Assembly (NCBI GenBank): GCA_046328115.1
Contig: JAXLXE010000003.1
Coordinates: forward strand, 310,001 to 374,000
Direction: 5' to 3'
DNA length: 64,000 bases
From: JAXLXE01 sp046328115
Lineage (GTDB): Bacteria; Chloroflexota; UBA6077; JACCZL01
This document shows, in pieces, positions 1 to 8,327 of this stretch; position 1 is the stretch's first letter, and the number at the start of each line of letters is the position of its first letter. Below the pieces are notes generated by a model, which saw only the letters and a program-made list of their open reading frames with translations, made no database searches and had not been told where the DNA came from. The translations under genes and the position numbers were made by a program.

Positions 1-29
1 GAGCCGCGTGTCGACAACGGAGGGGGCGT

Positions 30-959
30 ATGGCGACCATCGAGCGTTCGCTCATCCACCGCATGACCGAGCAAGAGCGGCTGGCCCGAGCCTGGCTCCA
101 GGTGCGCGCCAACCACGGCGCGGCCGGCGGCGACGATGTCTCGCTGCGCCGCTTCGAGCATCGACTCGAGCTGAATCTGCTCAACCTGGCAATTGATGCT
201 CGCGGGGGCACCTACCAGCCCGCTCGGGCCAGAAGCGCATGGGTCAGCAACCGCGGCAAGCAGCGCCGGCTCACCATCCTGGCGGTTCGCGATCGCGTGC
301 TCCAGCGGGCCGCGCTGGATCTGCTGGAGCCGCGCTTCGAACGGTCGTTTCTGGACCGCTCCTTTGGCTACCGACGCAAACGGTCGGTCGTGGACGCGGT
401 GCGCCGGGTGGCCGAGCTGCGGGACGCGGGGCATCGCTACGTCATCGATGCCGATATTCAGTCCTGCTTCGAGAGCATTGACCACGCCATCCTGCTGGAC
501 CTGCTGCGGCCGCGCTTGCGCGATGAGCCACTGTTGAAGCTCATCCAGCAATGGATGCCCATTGGCGCCGCGCGCGGCGCGCCCAGGCCGCGCGGCATCA
601 GCCTTGGCGGCGTGATCTCTCCCCTGCTTTGCAATGCGTACCTGCACACCCTGGACGCAGCGCTGGAGCGGCGCAACATCCAGTCCGTCCGCTACGCGGA
701 CGATTTCGTGGTCCTCTGCACGGACGCCGCCGAGCGGCAATATGCCCTCGGCCTGGTGCAGAAGCAGCTCACGGCACTCCGGCTGCGGCTGAACGGCCGC
801 AAGACCCGGCTTACCGACTTTGATGAAGGCTTCCAGTTCCTGGGCGCCCAATTCGAGGGCCGCGCGTGCCAGGTGGACATTGAAGGTCGGACGTGGACGT
901 TTGAGGCGCACCCGGCAGACTGGCGCCCAGAGATCCCAGATTGGTACGGCGACCTCTGA
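30..959 (+). CDS. CRISPR-associated reverse transcriptase (group II intron-like)
   Basis: Stand-alone reverse transcriptase of 309 residues that probably supplies cDNA to the Cas1-Cas2 integrase so that spacers can be taken from RNA. The RT fingers and palm blocks are in order: a basic KQRRLTILAVRDRVLQ block near residue 80, motif A DADIQSCFESIDH near 140, the ISPLL block near 197, catalytic YADD near 222 and FLGAQF near 270. All three catalytic aspartates are present. The usual PQG of motif B reads SLG, an uncommon loss of the conserved Gln. No maturase X or endonuclease domain follows, so this is not an intact intron ORF. The start has a strong AGGGGG ribosome site, and the stop overlaps cas1 by one base (TGATG), which implies translational coupling. 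The family link to RT-Cas1 systems is established knowledge; RNA capture here is inferred. Confidence 0.9.
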   Translation: MATIERSLIHRMTEQERLARAWLQVRANHGAAGGDDVSLRRFEHRLELNLLNLAIDARGGTYQPARARSAWVSNRGKQRRLTILAVRDRVLQRAALDLLEPRFERSFLDRSFGYRRKRSVVDAVRRVAELRDAGHRYVIDADIQSCFESIDHAILLDLLRPRLRDEPLLKLIQQWMPIGAARGAPRPRGISLGGVISPLLCNAYLHTLDAALERRNIQSVRYADDFVVLCTDAAERQYALGLVQKQLTALRLRLNGRKTRLTDFDEGFQFLGAQFEGRACQVDIEGRTWTFEAHPADWRPEIPDWYGDL

Positions 960-1960
960 TGCCCAACCTGTACGTCACCGAGCCAGGGGCCACCGTAACC
1001 CGGGAGTACGAGCGCATTGTGGTGATCAAATCCGGCGAGGTGCTGCTGGATGTGCCGGCGATCAAGGTGGAGAACGTGGTGCTGGTGGGCAACGTGGGTG
1101 TCACCACACCGGCGCTGGGGCAGCTTCTGGACCGGGGCATTGGCCTGGTGCTCCTCAGCAGCCACGGCGAGCTACGCGGACGCCTGAGCGCTGATCGATC
1201 GGTCAATACCGCGCTGCGGCGAGCCCAGTATGAGCGTTCGCGCGATCCGGCGTTTCGGCTCAGCTTCGCGCGATCCTGCGTGGCGGCCAAGCTCCACAAC
1301 AGCCGGGCGTTCTGCCTGCGCTGGGCGCGCGACGGAGTGGATGTCGCGGCTGACTCGGCGGCCCGCCTAGCCGAACTGGAGGCATCGCTAGAGCAAGCCG
1401 GCACAGAACCGCTGGTCCGCGCCGTGGAGGCCCAGGGTGCGCGGGCGTACTTCCGCGCCTTTCGGGGAAAGCTACGACCAGGCTGGGAGTTTCCCAGTCG
1501 CCGGCGCCGTCCCCCGCCCGATCCGGTCAACGCGTTGCTCGGTGCCACCTACACCCTGCTGGGGGAGGCCATCTACAGCGCCGTGGTGTTGGCCGGGCTG
1601 GATCCCTATTGCGGTTTCTACCACGCAGAGAGGCCAGGCCGGCCTGCCCTGGTCCTGGATCTGCTGGAGGAGATGCGCGCGTTGATCGCCGACTCCGTGA
1701 CCCTTCTCCTGATCAACAAGCGGGTGCTGGCACCGGACGACTTTCGCCCCGGCCCGCCTGAGCGGCCCATAATCCTGGAGCCCTCCGGCTACCGAAAGGT
1801 GCTGAGCCAGTTCAACGCGCGGTTGCGCACGGGTGTCCAGCCGCCTGGCACGGCTGGGCGGCAAACGACGTATCAGCGGATCTTCGAGCTACAGGCGCGG
1901 CGACTGGCGGCCACCATCGGTGGGCGTTCAACGAGCTACCAGGCGTTTCGCACACGCTAA
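959..1960 (+). CDS. cas1: CRISPR integrase Cas1
   Basis: Cas1 of 333 residues, the metal-dependent integrase that with Cas2 inserts new spacers at the leader end of the array. The alpha-helical C-terminal domain shows the three metal ligands in their usual contexts: Glu in GATYTLLGEAIY, His in GFYHAERPGRP, and the acidic LVLDLLEEMR block. The start ATG is fused to the RT stop, so RT and Cas1 are separate polypeptides made from one message, unlike the RT-Cas1 fusions known from other type III systems. An in-frame TTG lies 18 bases earlier inside the RT gene, but the coupled ATG is preferred. Length is normal for the family. Confidence 0.97.
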   Translation: MPNLYVTEPGATVTREYERIVVIKSGEVLLDVPAIKVENVVLVGNVGVTTPALGQLLDRGIGLVLLSSHGELRGRLSADRSVNTALRRAQYERSRDPAFRLSFARSCVAAKLHNSRAFCLRWARDGVDVAADSAARLAELEASLEQAGTEPLVRAVEAQGARAYFRAFRGKLRPGWEFPSRRRRPPPDPVNALLGATYTLLGEAIYSAVVLAGLDPYCGFYHAERPGRPALVLDLLEEMRALIADSVTLLLINKRVLAPDDFRPGPPERPIILEPSGYRKVLSQFNARLRTGVQPPGTAGRQTTYQRIFELQARRLAATIGGRSTSYQAFRTR

Positions 1961-1972
1961 ACGAGGCAAGGC

Positions 1973-2248
1973 ATGTACGTGGTGGTGGCGTATGACATCG
2001 CGAGCAACAAACGGCGTGCTCGGCTCCACGAGCTCTTGTTGGGATACGGCTCACCGGTCCAGAAGAGCGTGTTTGAGTGCGACCTCACGGAAGAGCAGGA
2101 GCGACGCATGCGCCGGGGCGCCGCCAAGTACGTGCGGGTGCCGGCCGACACCATCCGATACTACCGTCTGTGCGGGGCCTGCGCCCGCCGAACGGCAGAA
2201 GCAGGCACCAGCCTGTCTGAACAATGCGACGAGGACTTCCTGGTGTGA
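1973..2248 (+). CDS. cas2: CRISPR-associated Cas2
   Basis: Cas2 of 91 residues, the small ferredoxin-fold dimer that bridges two Cas1 dimers during spacer integration. The first strand MYVVVAYDIASNKRRARLHELL has the conserved Tyr-Asp and is followed by the GYGSPVQKSVFEC block typical of Cas2. It starts 12 bases after the cas1 stop behind GAGGCAAGG, so RT, cas1 and cas2 form one operon. The C-terminal part holds a CxxC (LCGAC) and further Cys, common in Cas2 proteins that travel with RT-linked systems, though the role is unknown. Confidence 0.95.
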   Translation: MYVVVAYDIASNKRRARLHELLLGYGSPVQKSVFECDLTEEQERRMRRGAAKYVRVPADTIRYYRLCGACARRTAEAGTSLSEQCDEDFLV

Positions 2249-2491
2249 ACGGCCACTGCGAGCATCGGCACACGCGGCACAGAGGCGGGGGATGCTCGCG
2301 CGAGGCTGTTTCTCGAAGGAACGCAGCGTGCCGACGCTCCCGGGCGACAGAATCGGTCCCCGTGGCGAAGGCGTCCGGACGCCCGATGCTCGCAACGCGG
2401 CCGCAACACTGCGACGACCACAACCGGTTGCGTCCGCTCACGACGAACAACCACAACCGGCGGTATACTACGCCTGGCAAACCGCTGATGG
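2249..2491 (+). promoter_or_regulatory. CRISPR leader with putative promoter
   Basis: Non-coding stretch between cas2 and the first repeat, read as the leader. The repeats end in ATTGAAAC in this orientation and the only degenerate repeat is at the far end, both placing the leader here. TATACT at 2464-2469 could be a -10 element about 22 bases before the array; no good -35 is seen. A 10-base direct repeat CCACAACCGG occurs at 2418-2427 and 2451-2460, and may be a leader motif for integration. The promoter is tentative. Confidence 0.6.
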
Positions 2492-3733
2492 GTCTCAGAG
2501 ACAGTCATCCTGGAAACGGGATTGAAACCGATTTGTTCGAACTTCCCGTTGGTTTCTATCTCGATGAGTCTCAGAGACAGTCATCCTGGAAACGGGATTG
2601 AAACCTAACTCTCTGCCCCGGTGCCACCAGTAATCCTCCATGTCTCAGAGACAGTCATCCTGGAAACGGGATTGAAACGTGCAGACCAGGTAGCGGTCCG
2701 CCCGGGTGACGTCCGTCTCAGAGACAGTCATCCTGGAAACGGGATTGAAACTCTCGCGCGCTCTGTTCATCACTCGCGGCTTGCTGCTCGGTCTCAGAGA
2801 CAGTCATCCTGGAAACGGGATTGAAACACAGCCGTCTCCGAGTATTCCAGCGTGTGCTGAGGGTACGGTCTCAGAGACAGTCATCCTGGAAACGGGATTG
2901 AAACGTTTTGGTGAATGTCACTGCGAGATTCATTCCGTTACGTCTCAGAGACAGTCATCCTGGAAACGGGATTGAAACCCGCTTCGCGACCAGGACGCCC
3001 GTTCGACGATCACCTAGTCTCAGAGACAGTCATCCTGGAAACGGGATTGAAACATGGACTCGCCCTGGAAGACGATGATCTCGTCGCCCCTGACGGTCTC
3101 AGAGACAGTCATCCTGGAAACGGGATTGAAACGTGGCGAGCCTGGGATGACAAACCCAGTCTCCTCATCTGGCGTCTCAGAGACAGTCATCCTGGAAACG
3201 GGATTGAAACACCAGCCCAATGATCAGGGCTGCCAGCACGAGTGCGATGATGAGTCTCAGAGACAGTCATCCTGGAAACGGGATTGAAACGTGCATGTTC
3301 GACTAAGGTATAGATGGCGGATTGAACGTCTCAGAGACAGTCATCCTGGAAACGGGATTGAAACCTTCGATACGGCGAGCAGGCGACGAGGATCGGTTCG
3401 TCTCAGAGACAGTCATCCTGGAAACGGGATTGAAACGCTACGATTGCCGCACGCTGCGCAAGTGCGTTTTGGGTCTCAGAGACAGTCATCCTGGAAACGG
3501 GATTGAAACTGATCCTCCGGGTGCGGACAGGCTACCTGGCCCGGTCGTCTCAGAGACAGTCATCCTGGAAACGGGATTGAAACGCGCCGGCACGTGGCCG
3601 TACGCAATGCCGGGAACAATGTCGTCTCAGAGACAGTCATCCTGGAAATGGGATTGAAACTCCAGATCACGTAGTTGGCGAGCGCTACGTCGTCGTGTCT
3701 CAGAGACAGTCATCCTGGAAACGGGATTGAAAC
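2492..3733 (+). CRISPR. CRISPR array, 17 repeats and 16 spacers
   Basis: Seventeen 37-base repeats start at 2492, 2568, 2642, 2715, 2791, 2868, 2942, 3017, 3096, 3174, 3254, 3328, 3400, 3473, 3547, 3624 and 3697. Spacers are 35 to 43 bases. Each repeat begins GTCTCAGAGAC, itself a 5-bp inverted repeat, and ends GGGATTGAAAC. The final eight bases ATTGAAAC match the classic 5-prime crRNA tag left by Cas6 in type I-B and III systems. All copies are identical except the repeat at 3624, which reads AATGGG instead of AACGGG near its 3-prime end, as expected for the old end of an array. Uniform repeats and a broad spacer-length range suggest an active array with loose spacer measurement, a trait known for type III. 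Confidence 0.99.
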
Positions 3734-3784
3734 CTCTCGGCGGTATACCCCTCGTATCCGTGCTCCGGGGCTTCACCGACGCCC

Positions 3785-3887
3785 ATGCGAAGAACCCGAC
3801 GTTCGAAAGGCCCCCTTTGCTTGGCTGCCTCGGCAGGCTTCGCCGGCTCCGCGGGATGCGAAGAACCCGACGTTCGAAAGGCCCCCT
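3785..3887. repeat. 32-base direct repeat pair after the array
   Basis: The 32-base sequence beginning ATGCGAAGAACCCGACG and ending GAAAGGCCCCCT occurs twice without mismatch, at 3785-3816 and 3856-3887, with 39 bases between. The bases just before each copy are also alike (GGCTTC-CCG). It does not resemble the CRISPR repeat. It may be a copy of an interspersed intergenic repeat; no other copy is apparent in the window. Confidence 0.85.
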
Positions 3888-4010
3888 ATGCGGCGGCTGG
3901 GCTGACCGCCGGGCAAGCGCGTCCTCGGCACCGGACCCGTTCAACGGCTACCATCGCTTCCACTTGTTGGTCCGTGGGCGAGCACCGCGGACGACGGAGC
4001 CAGTTCCCCA

Positions 4011-4889
4011 GTGTCCGCACTTGCCAGCCTGGTCATGGGTCTGCGGCTGTGCACGCCGCTGACTCTCCGCGTCAGCACCGCGCGTGCGCTACACGCCGCC
4101 GTCCTCGGCGCGATCCAGCAGGATGACCCGGCAGCGTCGCGCTGGCTCCATGATTCGGACGGCGCGGCCGCGAGCACCGAACGCCCATGGACCGTCAGCC
4201 CGATCGCCGGCGCCACCAGGCAGCACGGCCACACCCTACTTGAGCCAGACGCCGATCACTGGGCCCGGATCACCGCGCTTGATGAGAACACCGTGGCGCT
4301 CATCTATCGTGTCCTGGCTCCCCTCCGCTGCTGGGACGCTGCCGAGCGATCCCAGGCCATCACTCTGGACGGCGTGGAGATCGCTCTGTCTGCCGCGCCA
4401 TCAGGCAGCCCCGCCCTCCCCGTTCGGGAGACGTCCTACACGGAGCTCTGGCACTCAACAGCACCCGCTAGCGTCATCAGCGTGCACTGGCTGACGACCA
4501 CACTGTTCCGCCAGCGGCGAGAGCTCACCGCCGCGCCAGGACCTGTGCTGGTGTTGGGAAGCTGGTTGCGCCGCTGGAACGCGTTCGCGCCTCGCACGCT
4601 GCGTATGGACTCTTACGCGCTGACGGAGTTCGTATCGCGCCACGTCGTTGTGCGCGACGAGTCGCTGCGGTTCCGCCGGGAACAGCTCGGACGCTTCGAG
4701 GTCCGGGGGTTCACCGGCGTCCAGTCGTGGGAGCTACGCTCCGGCGCGGAAGACCTGGCGCGCCAGGTCGCCGTGCTCGCTCGCTACGCCCTGTACTGCG
4801 GCACCGGGGCCAAGACCGCCCTGGGCCTGGGGCAGACGATCACCTCGCTGGACGCGACTCTCCCCATCGATGTACCGGCCGGCTGGTAG
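4011..4889 (+). CDS. cas6: CRISPR pre-crRNA endonuclease Cas6
   Basis: Cas6-like endoribonuclease of 292 residues (or 284 from ATG 4035), which cuts the array transcript inside each repeat to release crRNAs. The C-terminal glycine-rich loop, GTGAKTALGLGQT, is the family hallmark and sits 20 residues from the end. An RxxRF-type segment (RTLRMDSYALTEF) and a beta-rich FEVRGFTGVQSW strand precede it, giving the double ferredoxin-like layout. The gene follows the array in the same direction, separated by 277 bases that contain the direct repeat pair, so it may have its own promoter. Start choice between GTG 4011 and ATG 4035 is open. It is the only processing gene visible; no Csm, Cmr, Cas10 or Cas3 gene follows. 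Confidence 0.88.
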   Translation: MSALASLVMGLRLCTPLTLRVSTARALHAAVLGAIQQDDPAASRWLHDSDGAAASTERPWTVSPIAGATRQHGHTLLEPDADHWARITALDENTVALIYRVLAPLRCWDAAERSQAITLDGVEIALSAAPSGSPALPVRETSYTELWHSTAPASVISVHWLTTTLFRQRRELTAAPGPVLVLGSWLRRWNAFAPRTLRMDSYALTEFVSRHVVVRDESLRFRREQLGRFEVRGFTGVQSWELRSGAEDLARQVAVLARYALYCGTGAKTALGLGQTITSLDATLPIDVPAGW

Positions 4890-5100
4890 CGCGCGAGGGC
4901 GTCGTCGGACCGCGCGCTTGACGCACGCTCCACTGCAGGCCAATCAAACCTGTGGCCTGGCCGCCGCGCCGCGGCCCAGGTGACTACGGTCTCGTCCACG
5001 CACCCGGTCCGTGCGGATTCGGCGAGCGGGTCACGCTCGTCGTCAGGCCCGAGCAGCACGTCCCAGAGTTGGCCGTTCCGTCAGCAGGCTCGCCCCGCGA

Positions 5101-6048
5101 TCACCCCAGGCCGCGGATGTAGCCCGACAGCGTGTGGAACAGTGATCCCGGCCAGTTGATGGGGTCGGACGGGTCGAAGCCCAGCGACTCGGCGGCGGCC
5201 GCGAACATGGCGGCGTTGCCCGGGCGGTCGCCCGCCGGGTCCAGGAGCTTCGCGGCGTCTGCCAGCGCTGCCTCTACCTCCAAGCTGGCGCGCAGCGCGG
5301 ACGCCACCGCGTCGCCCTCGAGCTGGGCGGACAGCGTGCCGTTGTTGGCTTTGCTGAACCGGTGGTCGGAGAACTGGTGACCCATGAACAGCCGCTTCGG
5401 CCGCACGTCCTCCAGCACCCGCCGCACGCTCTTGCGGTAGTCGGCCGGACGCTCGATCAGCGGGAACCCGCCCGCGCCGCCCACCTGGATGCTGTCGCCC
5501 GTGAAGGCCCAGTCGGTGCCGTCCAGGACAAAGGCCACCGCGCCCGGCGAGTGGCCCGGCGTGTGCACCACGCTCACCGTCACCCCGCCGCCCAGGTTGA
5601 TGCGGTCGCCATCGGTGAGCGGGCGATCCGCGGCGAGCTCGGCGGAGAGGTTCTCCATGAGCATCGCGTCGTGCGCCGCCAGCAACTCCGGCGCGTCGAT
5701 GAAGCGGAACCGTGCCCCCGCGTACCCCGCGATGTGCGCCCGGCGGTTAGCCAATAGCTCGCGATCTGCCGAGTGCATGGCGATCTTCACGTCCGGCGCG
5801 GCGTGGTCTTTGGCCGTCTGCGCCCCGCCGATGTGGTCCCAGTGGCCGTGGCTGGCCAGGATCCACTTCACGTCGCTCAGCTTGATGCCGGCCTTGGCCA
5901 GCCCCGGCTCGATCACCGCCACGGGCGAGGCCGCCACGCCCGTATCCACGATCGCCGGCTCCGGCGCGTCGATGTAGTACACCCAGATCAAGCCGCCGGT
6001 CAGGCCGAACGGGCAGGGTACGGGGATCACACGGGGCGGAGCGGCCAT
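5101..6048 (-). CDS. MBL-fold metallohydrolase
   Basis: Cytosolic metallo-beta-lactamase-fold hydrolase of 315 residues. The metal motif SHGHWDHIGG is at about residue 70, the third His is in HTPGHSPGA near 165, Asp in FTGDSIQV near 187, and a later His in MGHQFSDH near 226, giving a complete two-metal site. It resembles the broad group of B3-like or lactonase-type enzymes with a Ser-His-Gly-His opening; substrate cannot be assigned. ATG 6048 behind GAGG is preferred to an in-frame GTG nine bases upstream. It lies 94 bases downstream of the exported amidase on the same strand and could be cotranscribed. Confidence 0.85.
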   Translation of the reverse strand: MAAPPRVIPVPCPFGLTGGLIWVYYIDAPEPAIVDTGVAASPVAVIEPGLAKAGIKLSDVKWILASHGHWDHIGGAQTAKDHAAPDVKIAMHSADRELLANRRAHIAGYAGARFRFIDAPELLAAHDAMLMENLSAELAADRPLTDGDRINLGGGVTVSVVHTPGHSPGAVAFVLDGTDWAFTGDSIQVGGAGGFPLIERPADYRKSVRRVLEDVRPKRLFMGHQFSDHRFSKANNGTLSAQLEGDAVASALRASLEVEAALADAAKLLDPAGDRPGNAAMFAAAAESLGFDPSDPINWPGSLFHTLSGYIRGLG

Positions 6049-6142
6049 GGTGCGCACCTCGGAGATTTAGTGCTGTCTAAGCGAGCCTCACGATACTTCG
6101 TCCGCGCGACCGAGCGCCACGCCACGCGCCAAGTCGACGGGG

Positions 6143-8167
6143 CTAGCCGGCGCGGACGATCCGCACGGCGTCCGCCACCACCGGACCGTCCGCGACGTTG
6201 TCCAGTGTCACGGTGACCGTCTGGCCGGCGGCCAGCGAAAGCTCGCCAAGCAGGTTCCAGCGCCCGCCGTTCTCGTGTTGATCCACGGTGCCGCTCAGCA
6301 CCCGCTCGCCCGCCACCGCCGCCGCGAACCGCGCGTTGCTCGCGCGGGCCTCGCCATCCGTCCAGCAGGCCTGCAGCCGGTAGCGGCCGCTCTCGGGCGC
6401 GGTGAGCGTCCAGGAGAAGCTGGACTTCACGCCGCCCGGCTCCGCCTGCTCGAAGTCCGCGCCGTTGTAGCCCAGCACGTCCCGCCGGGGCGTCCACGCG
6501 CCCGTCCGCGCCACGCCTCCTCTGTCCAGCCCGCCGTCCAGGTTATCCCGCACGTCGTGGCGGTCCACCCACACGCTGGTGCGCGCGGCAAACGGCAGCT
6601 CCGCGCCGCGCGCATCGCGGGCCCGCACGTGGAGCGTGTAGAGGCCGGCCGCTTCGGCCGGGACCTCCACCTCGGCCGTCGTGGCATCAGACCAGGGCTC
6701 CCAGCGCGCCGTCTCCTCCGGACCGTAGCCGGCCAGCGGGACGATCCGGTCCGCCAGGTCGCTATGGCGCCAGCCCTCCAGCCGGGTGCTGAACTGGGCG
6801 GCGCCCGCCGGCGGCGACCAGCCAAACCCCAGCGCCCCCGGGCGAGCGTTGCGATCGGCGGGCGCCGCCACCATCTGGGGAGCCGGCACGTGGCGGCCAA
6901 ACCTGGCCAGCACCCGTTCCCGAAGCTCCGGCAGCAGCGCGTAAAGCCGGTCGCCCGGGCACTCCGTGGGCGTGACGTCGCGGTGGCCCGAGACCGCCTC
7001 CAGCCCATCGTGCCAGAGCGCCCCACGCTCGCCAGAGGCCAGCCCCCTCAGGAAGTCCAGGGCAAAGCTGGGATCGATTAGCGACCGTTCAGCCTCGAAG
7101 GCCAGCAGGTCCACCAGCGAATCCACCGCCGCCGTGGAGGGCTGGCGATCCATGAAGTTGCCCAGCACCGCGAACCCGGCCGAACCAAAGTTGTAGCGGA
7201 GCGCGTGGCCGCCCACCACATCCTGGCTCAGCACCTCGCGCGCGCCGCCCGGCCCGGTCCGTCCAAGGCGCCCCTCGTAGATCTGGCCGCGATTGTCCAC
7301 CAGCGCGTGGTAGCCGATGTCGCCGAAGCCGCGGGTGACGGTGTGGAAGGCGTAGATCGCCCGCACCTCGGCCGCTGGGTCGGCGTACTCGTTCTCCGTG
7401 GCCGTGTGGTGGACGACCATGAGCTTCGGCGCCACGAACGCCCGCGGCCACAGGTCTTCGTCGCCGCTAAAGCGGATGGACTCATCCGCGCCCCACTGCT
7501 CGCGGGTGACCACGCGATCCAGCAGCGCCGCCCGGCCGCGCGCCGCCACCCAGCCCGCGCCAGCGGACCGCCGTGGCGTCGTACCCGCGTCGAGCACCGT
7601 CAGCGTCATCCGCTCCAGCCCGGCCGACCGGGCCGCGTCGGCGCCAAACGTCACCCGATACTGCAGCCAGCCCGCGCCCCGGACGCCGATCAGCGCCCCA
7701 AAGACCGCCTCGGTGCCCTGCTCCCGCTCGTCTTTCCCGTGCGCGTCGACCTGAACCCGCCGCCAGCCCGACCAGCCCTGAGAATCCCGACTGGTCCGGA
7801 TCTCCACCCCCGGCCGCCCCCCGGCCGAGCCCCGACCCACCAGATCTAGCCGCCAGTGTACGCCCAGGTGGGTGGCCGGAAACGGCGCCCGCACCGGCGG
7901 CGAGACGTAGCTCGCCCCCGACCGCTCGGGCCTCAGCGACCCGCCGCCGCCCTGCCCCGGCAGCCGCACCCCGGCCGCCTCTCCGCCGCGGAAGCCCCGA
8001 CCCTCAAACACCACGTCCTGGAACCGGACCCGGACCGGCGCGTCAGCCTCCGTCGCGGCCTGCGCGCCGCGGGGCCCGGACAACGCGACAGCGGCCGCGC
8101 CGGCCAGCGTCGCGCGCGCCAGGAATCCCCTGCGGTCGGCTCGAGACGAGCCCCATCGTGATGGCAC
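6143..8167 (-). CDS. Tat-exported N-acetylmuramoyl-L-alanine amidase with golvesin-like domain
   Basis: Secreted peptidoglycan amidase of 674 residues. The N-terminus DRRGFLARATLAGAAAVALS is a twin-arginine signal. After a beta-rich region (about 60-200) comes a PGRP/Amidase_2 domain (about 215-420): VVTREQWGAD, then zinc ligands in MVVHHTATEN and SGHRDVTPTECPGD, with FGDIGYHALVDNRGQIYEGR between. A fibronectin-like segment follows, and the C-terminus (about 540-674, EQAEPGGVKSSFSWT to VADAVRIVRAG) matches golvesin or Xly-type carbohydrate-binding modules. It cleaves the amide between MurNAc and the stem peptide, probably in wall turnover or against other bacteria. The start is a GTG without a clear ribosome site. 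Confidence 0.88.
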   Translation of the reverse strand: MPSRWGSSRADRRGFLARATLAGAAAVALSGPRGAQAATEADAPVRVRFQDVVFEGRGFRGGEAAGVRLPGQGGGGSLRPERSGASYVSPPVRAPFPATHLGVHWRLDLVGRGSAGGRPGVEIRTSRDSQGWSGWRRVQVDAHGKDEREQGTEAVFGALIGVRGAGWLQYRVTFGADAARSAGLERMTLTVLDAGTTPRRSAGAGWVAARGRAALLDRVVTREQWGADESIRFSGDEDLWPRAFVAPKLMVVHHTATENEYADPAAEVRAIYAFHTVTRGFGDIGYHALVDNRGQIYEGRLGRTGPGGAREVLSQDVVGGHALRYNFGSAGFAVLGNFMDRQPSTAAVDSLVDLLAFEAERSLIDPSFALDFLRGLASGERGALWHDGLEAVSGHRDVTPTECPGDRLYALLPELRERVLARFGRHVPAPQMVAAPADRNARPGALGFGWSPPAGAAQFSTRLEGWRHSDLADRIVPLAGYGPEETARWEPWSDATTAEVEVPAEAAGLYTLHVRARDARGAELPFAARTSVWVDRHDVRDNLDGGLDRGGVARTGAWTPRRDVLGYNGADFEQAEPGGVKSSFSWTLTAPESGRYRLQACWTDGEARASNARFAAAVAGERVLSGTVDQHENGGRWNLLGELSLAAGQTVTVTLDNVADGPVVADAVRIVRAG

Positions 8168-8273
8168 GGCGAGACATTACGTTGAGTGCCCCCCGGCACG
8201 CAAGTCACCCGGACCGCAGAGCCGATTCGGTACGATTGATTCGGACGACTCGCCGGCGACGCACGCTTCCGCA

Positions 8274-8327
8274 AGAGGCACCAGACCCGCCAGAGGCATC
8301 AGACCTGTTGGAGGCATCGGAATGAGA
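8274..8327 (+). repeat. Three 18-base tandem repeats at the DUF433 start
   Basis: Three imperfect 18-base units at 8274-8291, 8292-8309 and 8310-8327, each opening with a GAGGCAYC core (AGAGGCACCAGAC, AGAGGCATCAGAC, GGAGGCATCGGAA). The last unit supplies the ribosome site and start codon of the DUF433 gene, so copy number might change translation of that gene. Confidence 0.7.

Noticed and set aside
3785..3887. A second mini-CRISPR made by the 32-base repeat pair
   Set aside because: Only two copies, no third unit, GC-rich interval with homology to flanking sequence, and no resemblance to CRISPR repeats.
2224..3944. Several overlapping frames across the CRISPR array
   Set aside because: They consist of repeated translations of the 37-base repeat (for example VSETVILETGLK) and are products of the array, not genes.
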